A stretch of DNA of 64,000 nucleotides from Burkholderia pyrrocinia (GCF_018417535.1 NZ_CP070978.1:682001-746000); one strand, 5' to 3'; numbered from the stretch's first letter, positions 1 through 9,189 are shown. The notes: generated from the letters alone by a model not told the origin. A program made the numbers and translations.

Positions 1-715
1 CGCGCTGGTATCGGCCGGACGCGCGTTGCCGCTGCGCGATCTCGCGGCGGCGGCCGGGATGCCGGCGGCAAAGGCGTTTCCGCATCTCGTCAGCCTGCAG
101 AAGATCGGCCTGCTGAGCCGCGACGACGCGGGCTGTTTCGACGGCGGCCCGCTCGGGCAGGCGCTCGGCCTGATCGCGATGCAGCGCGTGTCGCCGACGC
201 GCGACGCGGAAGCCGAGATCGTCGCGCTGGCCGCCGCGACCGACATGAGCGTGGCCGCTGCGACGCTCGGGCCGCTCGGGCCGACCGTGATCCGCCTCGA
301 GGAATCGGCGCGGCCGCAGCACGTGAGCCTGCAGGTCGGCACCGTGATGTCGCTCGTCAATACGGCGATCGGCCGGATCTTCGCGGCCGGCATGTCCGAC
401 GACGTGCTGGCCGACCTGCTCGCCAACGAACCCGTGCGCCTCGCCGGCAGCGGCCCGGCGCAGGCCGACGATGCATTCCGCGCGCGGCTCGCGGCGATCC
501 GCGCGGACGCGCTCGATTTCGCGTTCGACGCGCCGGTGCCGGGCATCGGGACGGTCGCCGCGCCCGTGTTCGATCACACCGGCAGCATCCGGCTCGTGAT
601 CGCGATCATCGGCTCGTCGCGCGGCTTCCCGCGCGGGCCGGACAGCGACCTCGCGCAGACGCTGCTCGCCGCGACGCGGCGGCTGTCGTGGCGGTTCGGG
701 TGGATCGGCCGGTAA
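1..715 (+). CDS. IclR-family transcriptional regulator (5' truncated by window edge)
   Basis: Open from the first base, so the true start lies upstream of the window. The visible part begins inside the N-terminal winged helix (LPLRDLAAAAGMPAAKAF, then LVSLQKIGLLSRD) and continues into the IclR effector-binding domain (GPTVIRLEESA, VGTVMSLVNTAIGRIFAA, and the C-terminal GIGTVAAPVFD and LVIAIIGSS segments). IclR proteins usually repress catabolic or transport genes and respond to a small aromatic or organic acid; the effector cannot be read here. A TTG at 26 could be mistaken for a start, but it sits within the HTH, so the gene is truncated by the window rather than short. A 10-bp stem-loop follows the stop. 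Confidence 0.88.
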   Translation, partial: ALVSAGRALPLRDLAAAAGMPAAKAFPHLVSLQKIGLLSRDDAGCFDGGPLGQALGLIAMQRVSPTRDAEAEIVALAAATDMSVAAATLGPLGPTVIRLEESARPQHVSLQVGTVMSLVNTAIGRIFAAGMSDDVLADLLANEPVRLAGSGPAQADDAFRARLAAIRADALDFAFDAPVPGIGTVAAPVFDHTGSIRLVIAIIGSSRGFPRGPDSDLAQTLLAATRRLSWRFGWIGR

Positions 716-773
716 TCGACGCAGCGCCGCTGCCGTCCTCCCCGTCGCTCGATTCCCCCTCTCGTTCTCCTCG

Positions 774-798
774 CAAGGCCGTGCTTGCCACGGCCTTG
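774..798 (+). terminator. stem-loop after the IclR gene
   Basis: A perfect 10-bp stem, CAAGGCCGTG with CACGGCCTTG and a 5-nt loop, lies 58 bases after the IclR stop. There is no strong T-run, so it is terminator-like rather than a classic intrinsic terminator. Confidence 0.5.
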
Positions 799-918
799 TC
801 GCGCCTGTCCGCGACCTGGCGAATCGCCCAAATTCATGTTGCGCAGCAGCAACATAAATTGTCAGTAATTCTCATATAACGAAATCGCATTTCACAAGGC
901 GGTGACGTTTCGCTATGA

Positions 919-934
919 TTAGGGTTATCCCTAA
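919..934. promoter_or_regulatory. inverted repeat TTAGGG-N4-CCCTAA upstream of small peptide gene
   Basis: TTAGGG (919-924) and CCCTAA (929-934) form a perfect 6-4-6 inverted repeat, 25 bases before the ATG of the 47-codon gene. A second dyad, TGTTGC-N6-GCAACA, is at 837-854. The compact symmetrical form and position suggest a protein binding site, or a motif in the early leader. The regulator is unknown. Confidence 0.5.
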
Positions 935-959
935 CTCGCCACCTCTATGGGGCTTCGTC

Positions 960-1103
960 ATGCAAACGTCCAATGTCTCCGATCGTTCCACCCAATCCGC
1001 TGGCTGGCTCGCACGTGTCGGCGAGCTGCTTGCAGAAGCCTGGCAACTCCACCTCGAGAACTGCAAAGTCATCGCCGAAGCACACGCGCGCCTCCCGCGC
1101 TGA
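960..1103 (+). CDS. small hypothetical protein, 47 residues
   Basis: The ATG at 960 gives a 47-residue product starting MQTSNVSDRSTQSAGW and ending AEAHARLPR. The middle (WLARVGELLAEAWQLHLENCKV) reads as one amphipathic helix. An in-frame ATG at 915 would put the inverted repeat at 919-934 inside the gene, so the later start is preferred. It stands alone, with a regulatory-looking dyad in front and a strong 13-bp stem-loop behind, which supports a real transcription unit. The length and helical make-up recall small stress- or LysR-controlled peptides of proteobacteria, but no family is recognised and no function is proposed. Confidence 0.55.
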   Translation: MQTSNVSDRSTQSAGWLARVGELLAEAWQLHLENCKVIAEAHARLPR

Positions 1104-1135
1104 GCGGAACGACCGGGGCTGCACAGGTTTGAAAT

Positions 1136-1166
1136 GAATGACGGTCCGTCGAGCGGACCGTCATTC
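1136..1166. terminator. perfect 13-bp stem-loop, likely bidirectional terminator
   Basis: GAATGACGGTCCG and CGGACCGTCATTC pair perfectly around a 5-nt loop. The site lies between the small peptide gene (+) and the phosphoesterase gene (-) that ends at 1235, so it can serve both. No long T-tract follows on either strand. Confidence 0.7.
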
Positions 1167-1234
1167 GTCATCCGGCATGCTTTCCGCCGCGGCCTGCGCC
1201 GGTCTCCCGGCCAGGTTCCCGCGACGGACGGGCG

Positions 1235-4105
1235 TCAGCCCTTCACCGCATGCTTCGCGGTCGTCGGCCGCGCGTCGTCATCGTCGTCGTGCCGCCGCGT
1301 CGCCTGCTGCGTGTCGCCCGGCCGCACCGGGTACGCCTTCGCACCCATCAGCCCCTTCCACAGCACCTTGTTGTATGCGACCGCATCGAGCCGGTCCTCG
1401 ACTGAGAAGTCCATCCCGCGCGTGACCGCTGCCCAGTAGCGCATCCCGTGCGTCGGCTTCAACGCGGCCGTCTTGATGTCGCCCGCCGGGATCGGCAACT
1501 GCGTATTCGCGAGCAGGCCCGACGCGACCGCCTTGTACGTCCACTTCGACTGACTCATGTCGAACACGTCGGTCATCGGCCCTTGCGTCGCGTCGAACAG
1601 CCCGAGGTGATCGAGATTCAGCACCTCCGTGATCGTCCGGATCATGTTGACCGTCGTGTAATGCGTGCTGACGACCGCGTTCTGCTTCACGTACGGCCCG
1701 ATCACGAATGCCGTGCTGCGATGTGCGTCGACGTGGTCCGGTCCGTCTTGCGCATCGTCCTCGACGATGAAGATCAGCGTGTCCGACGCATACGGGCTGT
1801 TCGCCAGCGTCTGCGCGACGCGGCCGACCGCATAGTCGTTGTCTGCCATGTCGAGCTCCGGCGTGTTGACGCCGTCCAGCGACGACGCAAAGCTGCCGGT
1901 ATGGTCATGCGGCAGGCGCAACAACGTCAGCGCGGGCATCTGGCCGTTGCCGACGAACTGGTTGAATTCGCGCTCCCACTCCAGCTCGCGGTACAGGTCC
2001 GGATACGCGTTGTCATAACCGCGGAAATACGGATCGGTGCGATCGACGAGCGCAGGCGTCACGCTGTACCCCTGCACCTTGTTGTCGGCGAACGGCGCGC
2101 GATCCATCGGAATCGCGTTCGGGCCGCCGTTGCGCGAGATATCCATGAAGAAGCCGTAGTTGCGCACCGTCAGGCCCGCGCGCAACGCGGCGTTCCAGAT
2201 ATAGCCCTGCTGTACGGCGTCGGACGGGCCGTCCGGCGCCGACACGTCTGCCGTGCCGGGCAGCAGGTCGGGATCGGCCGGCGTGAGCGGGTTCGCCGTC
2301 GTGCGTTGCGCGCCGGTCAGGCCCACGTCGACGTTTCGGTTCTGGCCTTCCCAGTCGTAAGAGCCGCCGCGCGAGCCGCTGCGCGCCGGGCTGCCGGCAT
2401 AGTTGACGGGCAGCATCTTCGCGCCGGCGTCGGATTCGCGCGCGCCGGTCGACCACGGCCAGCCGTTGCCGCTCACGTCGCCGGAATCGTGGAAGTTGTC
2501 GAGCGTGACGAACGTCTTCGCGAGCGCGTGCATGCTCGGCGTCGTCGCGTCCGGGAACTCGGCCAGCGACGGATCGCCGTTCCCGCGGCCCAGATCGCCG
2601 AGGACCTGGTCATACGTGCGGTTCTCCTTGACGATATAGATCACGTGCTTGATCTTCTGTCGCAGCGCGTTCATCGTCGCGACATCGGCCGTGGAGAGCG
2701 CGGCATTGAAGCTGTTGTTGTCGGCGACCTGCTTCGTCAGCAGACCGAGCGTCGCGCTGTCCGGCGCGGGCATCCACATGAAGCCGCCCTTGCTCAACTG
2801 CTCGATGTACTGGTTCTGCACCAGGTGCACGGGCGAGTTCTTGACCGGGCACGGCACGGTCCGGCCGCTGTCCTTGCAGTTGCCCGGATTCGGCCCTGGC
2901 ATGTTCTTCGTGTAGACCACATAGAGCGCGTTGTTCGCGCCGACCGCGACATCGGACGGATACCATCCGGTCGGAATCAGTCCGGTGACTTTCGCCGTAT
3001 CGCCGGACAGCGATACGACCGCGACGTCGTTGGTGCCGCGATTGGTCACGTACAGTGCGGTTTCGTCCGGCGACAGCGCGAGCCCGTTCGGCGACGCGCC
3101 GCGATACTGCATTTCCGTGACGAGCCCCGCAGGCGCAACCGTCGACACGCTCGACACGACCTTGTTCGATGCCGTATCGATCACCGACACGATGTCGGCG
3201 TTGTCTGACGCGACGTAGAGGCGCGTCTGCGCCCGGTTCAGCACCATCTTGTTCGGGTTGCCCTTGACCGGAATACGCGTGACGACCTGCGGTGCATTGG
3301 TCGAGATATCGACGACGACGACCTCCCGATCGCGTTCGCTCGACACGTAGGCCGTCTTGTTGCCGACGATGCGCACCGCGTTCGGATATTCGCCGCCCGG
3401 CGTGCCCGACGCGCCACCGCTCTTGCCCGGGCGGAGATCGCGTTCGGCGAGCACGGCGCCCGCGGCGAGATCGACCAGCGTGACGCTGTCGTGATAGCGG
3501 TTCGCGACGACCGCGCGCTTGCCGTCCGCCGTCACGTCGACGCCGGTCGCGAGCGGCGAGCTGCCGAGGCCGTTGCCGCCCTTGTGATTCAGCGCGATCG
3601 GCGCGCCGGCTTCGCCCCACACGCCCTGCGACAACGCGAACACGTGCAGGTTGTCGTCGCCGCCGCCGGTCACGTAGAAATGCTGGCCGTCCGCCGCGAA
3701 AGCAATGCCGACGTAGGTGTCCGCCACCGGCAGCACCTGCTTCTTCACCGGCGTGCCGCCCGACACGTCGAACACGAACACATACTCGTTCGAATCGGCA
3801 TTGATCAGCTTGCCGCCCGCGTCCAGCCTGTTGTTGTAGCCGCTCGTCAGCACCAGCAGCGTCTTGCGGTCCGGACTGAGCGCCTCCGACACCGGCTGGC
3901 CGGCGATCAGGTCCGGCACATCCTGCAGCCCCGGATTCAGCGCGACGAGCGTCGTGCCGGGCGCGGCCGCCGGCGTGATGCGCTGTCCGGTCGACAGCAG
4001 CGTCGATGTCGTGTCGCCGAGCGTCGCGGTCGTGTTCACGGAATCGCTGTTGCACGCGGTCAATGTCGCGGCAACCGCTCCGGCTAGGACGAGAATCTTG
4101 TACAC
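1235..4105 (-). CDS. lipoprotein: YncE-like beta-propeller fused to phosphoesterase (alkaline/acid phosphatase superfamily)
   Basis: A 956-residue exported protein. The N-terminus MYKILVLAGAVAATLTAC is a lipoprotein signal with the acylated Cys at 18. Residues about 50-430 carry repeated WD/YVTN-type blades (LSPDRKTLLVLTSGYNN, TADGKRAVVANRYHDSVTLVDL, LSPDETALYVTNRGTNDVAVV). From about residue 480 comes the PF04185-type phosphoesterase domain: KHVIYIVKENRTYDQVLGD, then the metal-site region FIVEDDAQDGPDHVDAHR near 780. The tail is rich in Asp (HDDDDDAR) and could bind cations. The fusion is typical of 'bifunctional YncE/alkaline phosphatase family' proteins, thought to hydrolyse phosphoesters in the periplasm; the substrate is not known. 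It is monocistronic; about 275 bases separate it from the upstream lrp-type gene and presumably hold its promoter. Confidence 0.88.
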   Translation of the reverse strand: MYKILVLAGAVAATLTACNSDSVNTTATLGDTTSTLLSTGQRITPAAAPGTTLVALNPGLQDVPDLIAGQPVSEALSPDRKTLLVLTSGYNNRLDAGGKLINADSNEYVFVFDVSGGTPVKKQVLPVADTYVGIAFAADGQHFYVTGGGDDNLHVFALSQGVWGEAGAPIALNHKGGNGLGSSPLATGVDVTADGKRAVVANRYHDSVTLVDLAAGAVLAERDLRPGKSGGASGTPGGEYPNAVRIVGNKTAYVSSERDREVVVVDISTNAPQVVTRIPVKGNPNKMVLNRAQTRLYVASDNADIVSVIDTASNKVVSSVSTVAPAGLVTEMQYRGASPNGLALSPDETALYVTNRGTNDVAVVSLSGDTAKVTGLIPTGWYPSDVAVGANNALYVVYTKNMPGPNPGNCKDSGRTVPCPVKNSPVHLVQNQYIEQLSKGGFMWMPAPDSATLGLLTKQVADNNSFNAALSTADVATMNALRQKIKHVIYIVKENRTYDQVLGDLGRGNGDPSLAEFPDATTPSMHALAKTFVTLDNFHDSGDVSGNGWPWSTGARESDAGAKMLPVNYAGSPARSGSRGGSYDWEGQNRNVDVGLTGAQRTTANPLTPADPDLLPGTADVSAPDGPSDAVQQGYIWNAALRAGLTVRNYGFFMDISRNGGPNAIPMDRAPFADNKVQGYSVTPALVDRTDPYFRGYDNAYPDLYRELEWEREFNQFVGNGQMPALTLLRLPHDHTGSFASSLDGVNTPELDMADNDYAVGRVAQTLANSPYASDTLIFIVEDDAQDGPDHVDAHRSTAFVIGPYVKQNAVVSTHYTTVNMIRTITEVLNLDHLGLFDATQGPMTDVFDMSQSKWTYKAVASGLLANTQLPIPAGDIKTAALKPTHGMRYWAAVTRGMDFSVEDRLDAVAYNKVLWKGLMGAKAYPVRPGDTQQATRRHDDDDDARPTTAKHAVKG

Positions 4106-4380
4106 GGATGCTCCTGTTCGTCGATGAGAACGTTTTCACTGGCCCGCCGTAACGGGCAGTAATAATTCGTAACGAACAGCAGGATAATGACCGCGAATGA
4201 ACCACCGGTGACGCCAACCTTGCCGAAGGCATTTCAAGTTCTTTCGTTTTGCTTTCCGTCACGACTCGGTGCGAGCGCAGGACCGTGCGCATTGCGCGTC
4301 GACGACGGGCGGGCACACCGATCGCGGGCGACCGACAACACGCGCAGTGTCGCGCGCGCAGCGCCCCACGCCCCGAACGT

Positions 4381-4863
4381 TCACACCTGGATCGAAGGCA
4401 CATCCTTCATGCAGCGCAGCGCGAACATCGAGCGGCTGTGACGGATGCTCGAGATCCTGTACAGCTTTTCGCGCAGGAAACGCTCGTAGCCGGCCGTGCC
4501 GTCCACCGCGACCTTGATCCAGTAGTCGTACTCGCCCGATACCAGATACGCCTCGAGCACTTCCGGCAGCGCCGCCAGTTCGGCGCCGAAACGCGCAAGC
4601 GCATCGTCTTCGTGGCGATCGAGCGTGACTTCGAGGATCACGATGTCCGCGTAGCCGAGCATGCGCTGGTTGACCAGCGCAACGTAACCGTCGATGTAGC
4701 CGTCGACTTCGAGCTGCCGCGTGCGGTTCCAGCACGCGGTCGTCGACATGCCGATCTGTTCGGCCAGTTCGGCGTTCGACAGCCGCGCATTTTTTTGCAA
4801 TGCGCCAAGGATCTTGCGGTCCTGATTGTCGAGCGTTTTCGGCGTGCGTTCGCGGATAGCCAT
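4381..4863 (-). CDS. Lrp/AsnC-family transcriptional regulator
   Basis: 160 residues, standard for the family. The N-terminal HTH (LDNQDRKILGALQKNARLS, then LAEQIGMSTTACWNR) is followed by the RAM/ACT-type ligand domain (LVSGEYDYWIKVAV, RISSIRHSRSMFALRCMKD). Lrp/AsnC proteins are octameric DNA-binding regulators that sense amino acids. It is divergent from a LysE-family exporter gene starting at 5151, with a shared upstream region of about 290 bases. That layout is the classical one for an Lrp-type regulator that senses an amino acid and activates its exporter, so local control of the exporter is likely. The amino acid cannot be read from sequence. Confidence 0.92.
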   Translation of the reverse strand: MAIRERTPKTLDNQDRKILGALQKNARLSNAELAEQIGMSTTACWNRTRQLEVDGYIDGYVALVNQRMLGYADIVILEVTLDRHEDDALARFGAELAALPEVLEAYLVSGEYDYWIKVAVDGTAGYERFLREKLYRISSIRHSRSMFALRCMKDVPSIQV

Positions 4864-5150
4864 GATGAGAAGAATCTTCTACTGAAAATCGGCATTCTAT
4901 CTGAACAGGATTCTGGTTTCAGGCCCGTTTTGCCGGAAAACAGGAAGCCTTTTAACCGGCTCGCTTGATACATTTTCACCATGCCTGTTGCCCGGCACGC
5001 TCCCCGCGACAACCCCTTCGCACCGGGACGCACGGCCGCAATCACGAGTTGCGGTGCCGGACAAGCAGGCATGCGATTCCCCGCCGCCCGCACGCCTATC
5101 CGACCGCGTGCGGAGCCGGTGCCTGCATCCCCGTTCCTGCCCTTCCCGCC

Positions 5151-5801
5151 ATGTCGTTCAGGCTTTATCTGTCGTTCCTCGCTGCTTCCGTCGTTCTCAT
5201 CTACGCGCCCGGCCCCGTCAACCTGCTCACGATGAACCAGGCGTTACGCGCCGGCTGGCGTCGCGCGCTGCCGTGCGTGTGGGGCGGCACGCTCGCCGTG
5301 CTGCTGCAACTCGCGCTGACCGCGCTGTGCCTGAATTCGCTGGTCCACGTCAACGAACACGCGCTGACCGTGCTGCGCTGGGCCGGCGCCGCGTATCTCG
5401 TGTGGCTCGGCGGCAAGCAATGGCTCAACCGCGCACCGGCCGGCGCGCCCGCCGCATCGTCCGAAGCCGCGGCGGCGAGCGCCGCACCGGACACCGACAC
5501 CGGGCGCGCGCTGTTCTGGCGCGGCGTCGCGACGTCGGGCCTGAATCCGAAGACGCTGCTGTTCTTTCCGTCGTTCTTTCCGCAGTTCATCAGCCCGAAT
5601 GCCGACTGGAGCCTGAATCTTCAATTCCTGCTGCTCGCCGCGACGTTCGCGCTACTGTTCGCGGGCGGCGTCGCATCGATGGCGCTGTTCTCGCACCGGC
5701 TGAGCCGCGCGTTGCAGCGGCCCGCACGGATGCGCGCGATGAACCGCGTGACGGGCGGGCTTCTCGTCGGGATGGGCGCGATCATGGTCGGCTGGAACTG
5801 A
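5151..5801 (+). CDS. LysE/RhtB-family amino-acid exporter
   Basis: 216 residues from the ATG at 5151. The frame stays open further upstream, but that stretch is Arg/Pro-rich and has no signal for this family. The start region FRLYLSFLAASVVLIYAPGP has the conserved Gly-Pro after helix 1, and SGLNPKTLLFFPSFFPQF is the hallmark central motif of LysE/RhtB translocators. About six hydrophobic segments are seen, with an Ala/Ser-rich cytoplasmic loop near residues 100-120. These inner-membrane proteins export amino acids or homoserine-like metabolites by proton exchange. The divergent lrp-type gene at 4381-4863 is the likely regulator. Confidence 0.9.
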   Translation: MSFRLYLSFLAASVVLIYAPGPVNLLTMNQALRAGWRRALPCVWGGTLAVLLQLALTALCLNSLVHVNEHALTVLRWAGAAYLVWLGGKQWLNRAPAGAPAASSEAAAASAAPDTDTGRALFWRGVATSGLNPKTLLFFPSFFPQFISPNADWSLNLQFLLLAATFALLFAGGVASMALFSHRLSRALQRPARMRAMNRVTGGLLVGMGAIMVGWN

Positions 5802-5928
5802 ACGACCGGGTGCGCGCTTCGTCGTGACCATCGACAAGTCGGCGATCTCGCACCTGCTGTTCGGCACGGCCGATGCCGCCCGACCCTGTGACCCAGGGCG
5901 GCAGCCGTACGGCCGGTACAATCGCGCG

Positions 5929-6360
5929 ATGTCCGAATTGCTCACTTACGGCGGCCTGTTCGCCGTGTCGATGGTCGCCGCGACCCTGTTGCCGCTCCAG
6001 TCCGAAGCCGTGCTCGCCGGCCTGCTGCTCGCCGGGCGCGAACCCGTGTGGGCGCTCGTGCTCGTCGCGAGCATCGGCAACGTCGCCGGTTCCGTGATCA
6101 ACTGGGCGCTCGGGCGCGGCATCGAGCATTTCCGCGACCGCCGCTGGTTTCCGGTCAAGCCGTCCGCGCTCGCGCGCGCCGAACGCTGGTATGCGCGCTA
6201 CGGCCGCTGGTCGCTGCTGCTGAGCTGGGCGCCGGTGATCGGCGATCCGCTGACGATGATCGCCGGCGTGCTGCGCGAGCCGCTGCCGACGTTTCTCGCG
6301 ATCGTCACGATCGCGAAGGTGGGCCGCTATCTGGCGGTCGCGTGGCTCGTCGTGCATTGA
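5929..6360 (+). CDS. YqaA/DedA-like small membrane protein
   Basis: 143 residues from the ATG at 5929; an upstream in-frame GTG adds only a low-complexity, non-hydrophobic leader. Features are LPLQSEAVLAGLLLAG, GNVAGSVINWALGRG and LLLSWAPVIGDPLTMIAGVL, as in the short YqaA branch of the SNARE-associated/DedA (VTT) membrane family. Members are inner-membrane proteins with re-entrant helices, implicated in lipid scrambling or transport; the role of this small branch is not settled. It lies 127 bases after the LysE exporter on the same strand and converges on the acyl-CoA synthetase gene. Confidence 0.82.
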   Translation: MSELLTYGGLFAVSMVAATLLPLQSEAVLAGLLLAGREPVWALVLVASIGNVAGSVINWALGRGIEHFRDRRWFPVKPSALARAERWYARYGRWSLLLSWAPVIGDPLTMIAGVLREPLPTFLAIVTIAKVGRYLAVAWLVVH

Positions 6361-6384
6361 GCCGCGCGACGCGCCACGCGTCTC

Positions 6385-8037
6385 TTATTTCTTGTCGCCC
6401 GCGAGGTCGATCGCCTTGTCCGATCCGACCGCATTGCGCAACTGGAACTTCTGGATCTTGCCGGTCGATGTTTTCGGCAGCTCGCCGAAGCGCACGGCCT
6501 TCGGCACCTTGAAGCCCGCGAGCAGTTGCCGGCAGTGCGCGACGATCTCCTCCTCGGTCGCGCTCGTGCCTTCGCGCAGTTCGACGAACGCGCACGGCAC
6601 CTCGCCCCATTTCGGGTCGGGCATCGCAACGACGGCCGCGACCGCGACGGCCGGATGCCGGTACAGCGCATCCTCGACCTCGATGCTCGAGATGTTCTCG
6701 CCGCCCGAGATGATGATGTCCTTGCGGCGGTCCTTGATGCGGATATAGCCGTCCGGCGTCAGCACGCCGAGATCGCCCGTATGGAACCAGCCGCCGTGGA
6801 ACGCCTCGTCGGTCGCCTTCGGGTTCTTCAGGTAACCCTTCATGCAGATGTTGCCGCGGAACATGATCTCGCCGAGCGTCTCGCCGTCGGCCGGCACCGG
6901 CGCCATCGTGTCGGGATCGAGCACCGTCGCGCCCGCTTCCAGGTGGTAGCGCACGCCCTGGCGCGCATTGAGCCGCGCACGTTCTTCATCGGGCAACGCT
7001 TCCCAGTGCGACTGCTTCGCGCACACGGTTGCAGGGCCGTAGACCTCGGTCAACCCGTACACGTGCAGCAGGTCGAAGCCGATCTCCTTCATCTTCGCGA
7101 TCACGGCCGGCGCGGGTGCCGCGCCCGCGACCATCGCGTGCACCGTGTGGTCGATCCCTTCGCGGAATTCGGCCGGCGCGTTCGCGATCGCGCTCTGCAC
7201 GATCGGCGCGCCGCAATAGTGCGTGATGCGCTCGCGGCGGATCAGGTCGAACACGGTCTTCGCGTCGAACTTGCGCAGGCACACGTTTACGCCCGCGCGC
7301 GCCGCGACGGCCCACGGGAAGCACCAGCCGTTGCAGTGGAACATCGGCAGCGTCCACAGATACACCGCGTGCTTCGGCATGTCCCATTCGAGGAGGTTGC
7401 TGATCGCCGCGAGATACGCGCCGCGATGGTGATAGACGACGCCCTTCGGGTCGCCGGTCGTGCCCGACGTGTAGTTCAGCGCGATCGCGTCCCATTCGTC
7501 GGCGGGCGGCGTCCATGCGTAGTCGGCGTCGCCGCCGGCGACGAATGCTTCATAGTCGGTCGCGCCCGTGAAACGGTCGGGATCGGCCGGCATCGCGTCG
7601 GCGACGCTGACGATCTTCAGGCCCGGCACCTCGAGCGCCGCGCGATGCGCGAGCTCCGCGTATTCGGTGTCGACGATCAGCACCTTCGCCTCGCCGTGAC
7701 GCAGCATGAACAGCACCGACGGCACGTCGAGCCGCGTGTTGATCGTGTTGAGCACGGCGCCGGCCATCGGCACGCCGAAGTGCGCCTCGACCATCGCCGG
7801 AATGTTCGGCAGCATCGCCGCGACCGTGTCGCCGCGCTCGACGCCGGCCTGCGCGAGCGCGCTCGCCAGTTGCTTCGCGCGCGTATGGGTCTCGCCCCAC
7901 GTGCGCCGCACGTCGCCGTGCACGATCGCGAGGCGCTCGCCATAGACTTCGGCCGTCCGGACCAGGAAGTCGATCGGGGTGAGCGGTACGTAATTGGCAT
8001 CGCGGCGGCCGAGCCCGGCCTCGAACATCTGCGTCAT
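6385..8037 (-). CDS. AMP-forming acyl-CoA synthetase
   Basis: 550 residues from the ATG at 8037, preceded by a GGGAGA ribosome site. The same frame stays open antisense across the next genes as a GC artefact, so the start is set by homology and the RBS. It carries the adenylation core LNYTSGTTGDPKGV (residues 188-200), GLTEVYGPATVC, the acyl-adenylate motif GWFHTGDLGVL, and the C-terminal hinge and lysine region (DRRKDIIISGGENISS, LPKTSTGKIQKF). It activates a carboxylic or fatty acid to acyl-AMP and then to the CoA thioester. The sequence looks like the medium/long-chain 'AMP-binding, LcfB-like' branch; chain length cannot be decided. A Crp/Fnr-type regulator gene is divergent from it. Confidence 0.93.
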   Translation of the reverse strand: MTQMFEAGLGRRDANYVPLTPIDFLVRTAEVYGERLAIVHGDVRRTWGETHTRAKQLASALAQAGVERGDTVAAMLPNIPAMVEAHFGVPMAGAVLNTINTRLDVPSVLFMLRHGEAKVLIVDTEYAELAHRAALEVPGLKIVSVADAMPADPDRFTGATDYEAFVAGGDADYAWTPPADEWDAIALNYTSGTTGDPKGVVYHHRGAYLAAISNLLEWDMPKHAVYLWTLPMFHCNGWCFPWAVAARAGVNVCLRKFDAKTVFDLIRRERITHYCGAPIVQSAIANAPAEFREGIDHTVHAMVAGAAPAPAVIAKMKEIGFDLLHVYGLTEVYGPATVCAKQSHWEALPDEERARLNARQGVRYHLEAGATVLDPDTMAPVPADGETLGEIMFRGNICMKGYLKNPKATDEAFHGGWFHTGDLGVLTPDGYIRIKDRRKDIIISGGENISSIEVEDALYRHPAVAVAAVVAMPDPKWGEVPCAFVELREGTSATEEEIVAHCRQLLAGFKVPKAVRFGELPKTSTGKIQKFQLRNAVGSDKAIDLAGDKK

Positions 8038-8205
8038 GATCCTGTCTCCCGTGTTCTGTCGACCGGTGTGCATGCACCCCGAATCGTTTTGATGTGGTTC
8101 AATTGCCGACAGCCTAACGGGCGTTATTGTGAGCCGTCTGTCATCGAAACGACAGAGTGCCTTTCGAGTGCCGCGCGTTATCCCTATCCTCGCAAACCCG
8201 CACCC

Positions 8206-8961
8206 ATGCACGACCACCTCGTTGCGCCGCCCGACGCGACCGCCCGCCCGGCCGACGCGCTTCCCGAACCGGGCCCGCTGCCGGCGCTGTCGACGCTGTT
8301 CGGCCAGTGCGCGTGGTTCCGCACGCTCGCGCCCGAACACCAGGCGCTGGTGCTCGCGCAGTCGCGCGTCGAGCAGTGCGAGGCCGGCGACGTGATCGCG
8401 CACCGGCTCGCGCCGTCCGAATACTGGATCGGCGTGCATCGCGGGCTGCTGAAGCTTGCGATCTTCAACGCGTCGGGGCGCGGCTGCACGTTTTCCGGCG
8501 TGCCGTCGGGCGGCTGGTTCGGCGAAGGCAGCGTGATCAAGCGCGAGCTGCGCAAGTACGAGGTCGTCGCGATCCAGCGCTCGACCGTGCTGTTCGTGCC
8601 GGCCGACACGTTCCATGCGCTGCTCGACACGAGCCTGCCGTTTACGCGTTTCGTGATCCACCAGTTGAACAACCGGATGGGCGAATTCATCGCGTCGATC
8701 CAGAACAGCCGGCTGCTCGACGTCGATGCGCGCGTCGCACAGGCGCTCGCGCAGCTCTTCAACCCCGACCTGTATCCGGACACCGGCCCGTCGCTGTCGA
8801 TCTCGCAGGAGGAACTGGGCATGCTCGTCGGCGTATCGCGGCAGCGGATCAACCAGGCGCTGCAGCAACTCGAGAAACTCGGCGCGCTGCGGCTCGCGTA
8901 CAACCAGATCGAGGTCGTCGATCTGGGGGCGCTCGCGCGCGTCGGGATGGAGCAGATCTGA
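8206..8961 (+). CDS. Crp/Fnr-family transcriptional regulator
   Basis: 251 residues. An N-terminal cyclic-nucleotide-binding-type beta-roll (about residues 30-150; LSTLFGQCAWFRTLAPEHQ, GGWFGEGSVIKRE) is followed by the dimer helix (VIHQLNNRMGEFIASIQ) and a C-terminal winged HTH (SISQEELGMLVGVSRQRINQALQQLEKLGAL). There is no Cys cluster for an Fnr iron-sulfur centre. The gene is divergent from the acyl-CoA synthetase with about 170 bases between the starts, so control of the synthetase, of itself or of both is a fair inference. The effector is unknown. Downstream bases 8962-9189 hold nothing recognisable before the RND operon. Confidence 0.9.
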   Translation: MHDHLVAPPDATARPADALPEPGPLPALSTLFGQCAWFRTLAPEHQALVLAQSRVEQCEAGDVIAHRLAPSEYWIGVHRGLLKLAIFNASGRGCTFSGVPSGGWFGEGSVIKRELRKYEVVAIQRSTVLFVPADTFHALLDTSLPFTRFVIHQLNNRMGEFIASIQNSRLLDVDARVAQALAQLFNPDLYPDTGPSLSISQEELGMLVGVSRQRINQALQQLEKLGALRLAYNQIEVVDLGALARVGMEQI

Positions 8962-9189
8962 GCGCGGCGCGATGAGCGAAGCCGTCGCCGGCTCGATGCG
9001 CGCATCCGTTGCCGCAACCGTTCGCGGGTCGCAGCATGCGCATGCCTTCCGTCTGCAGAATCGACCGACCGCGACCGCGCCACAACCTGACAGTTCCGCC
9101 AGTTTCGCGACAGTAACCCGTTCCACGCCGACGCCTATCATTCGGGTTCCCTTCACCGACGCCTGATCACCGCCTGTCCCGCTGCCTCC

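Noticed and set aside
4965..5150. Upstream extension of the LysE-type gene (62 extra residues)
   Set aside because: The added part is Arg/His/Pro/Cys-rich and non-hydrophobic, while LysE proteins begin with the first membrane helix; the start at 5151 fits.
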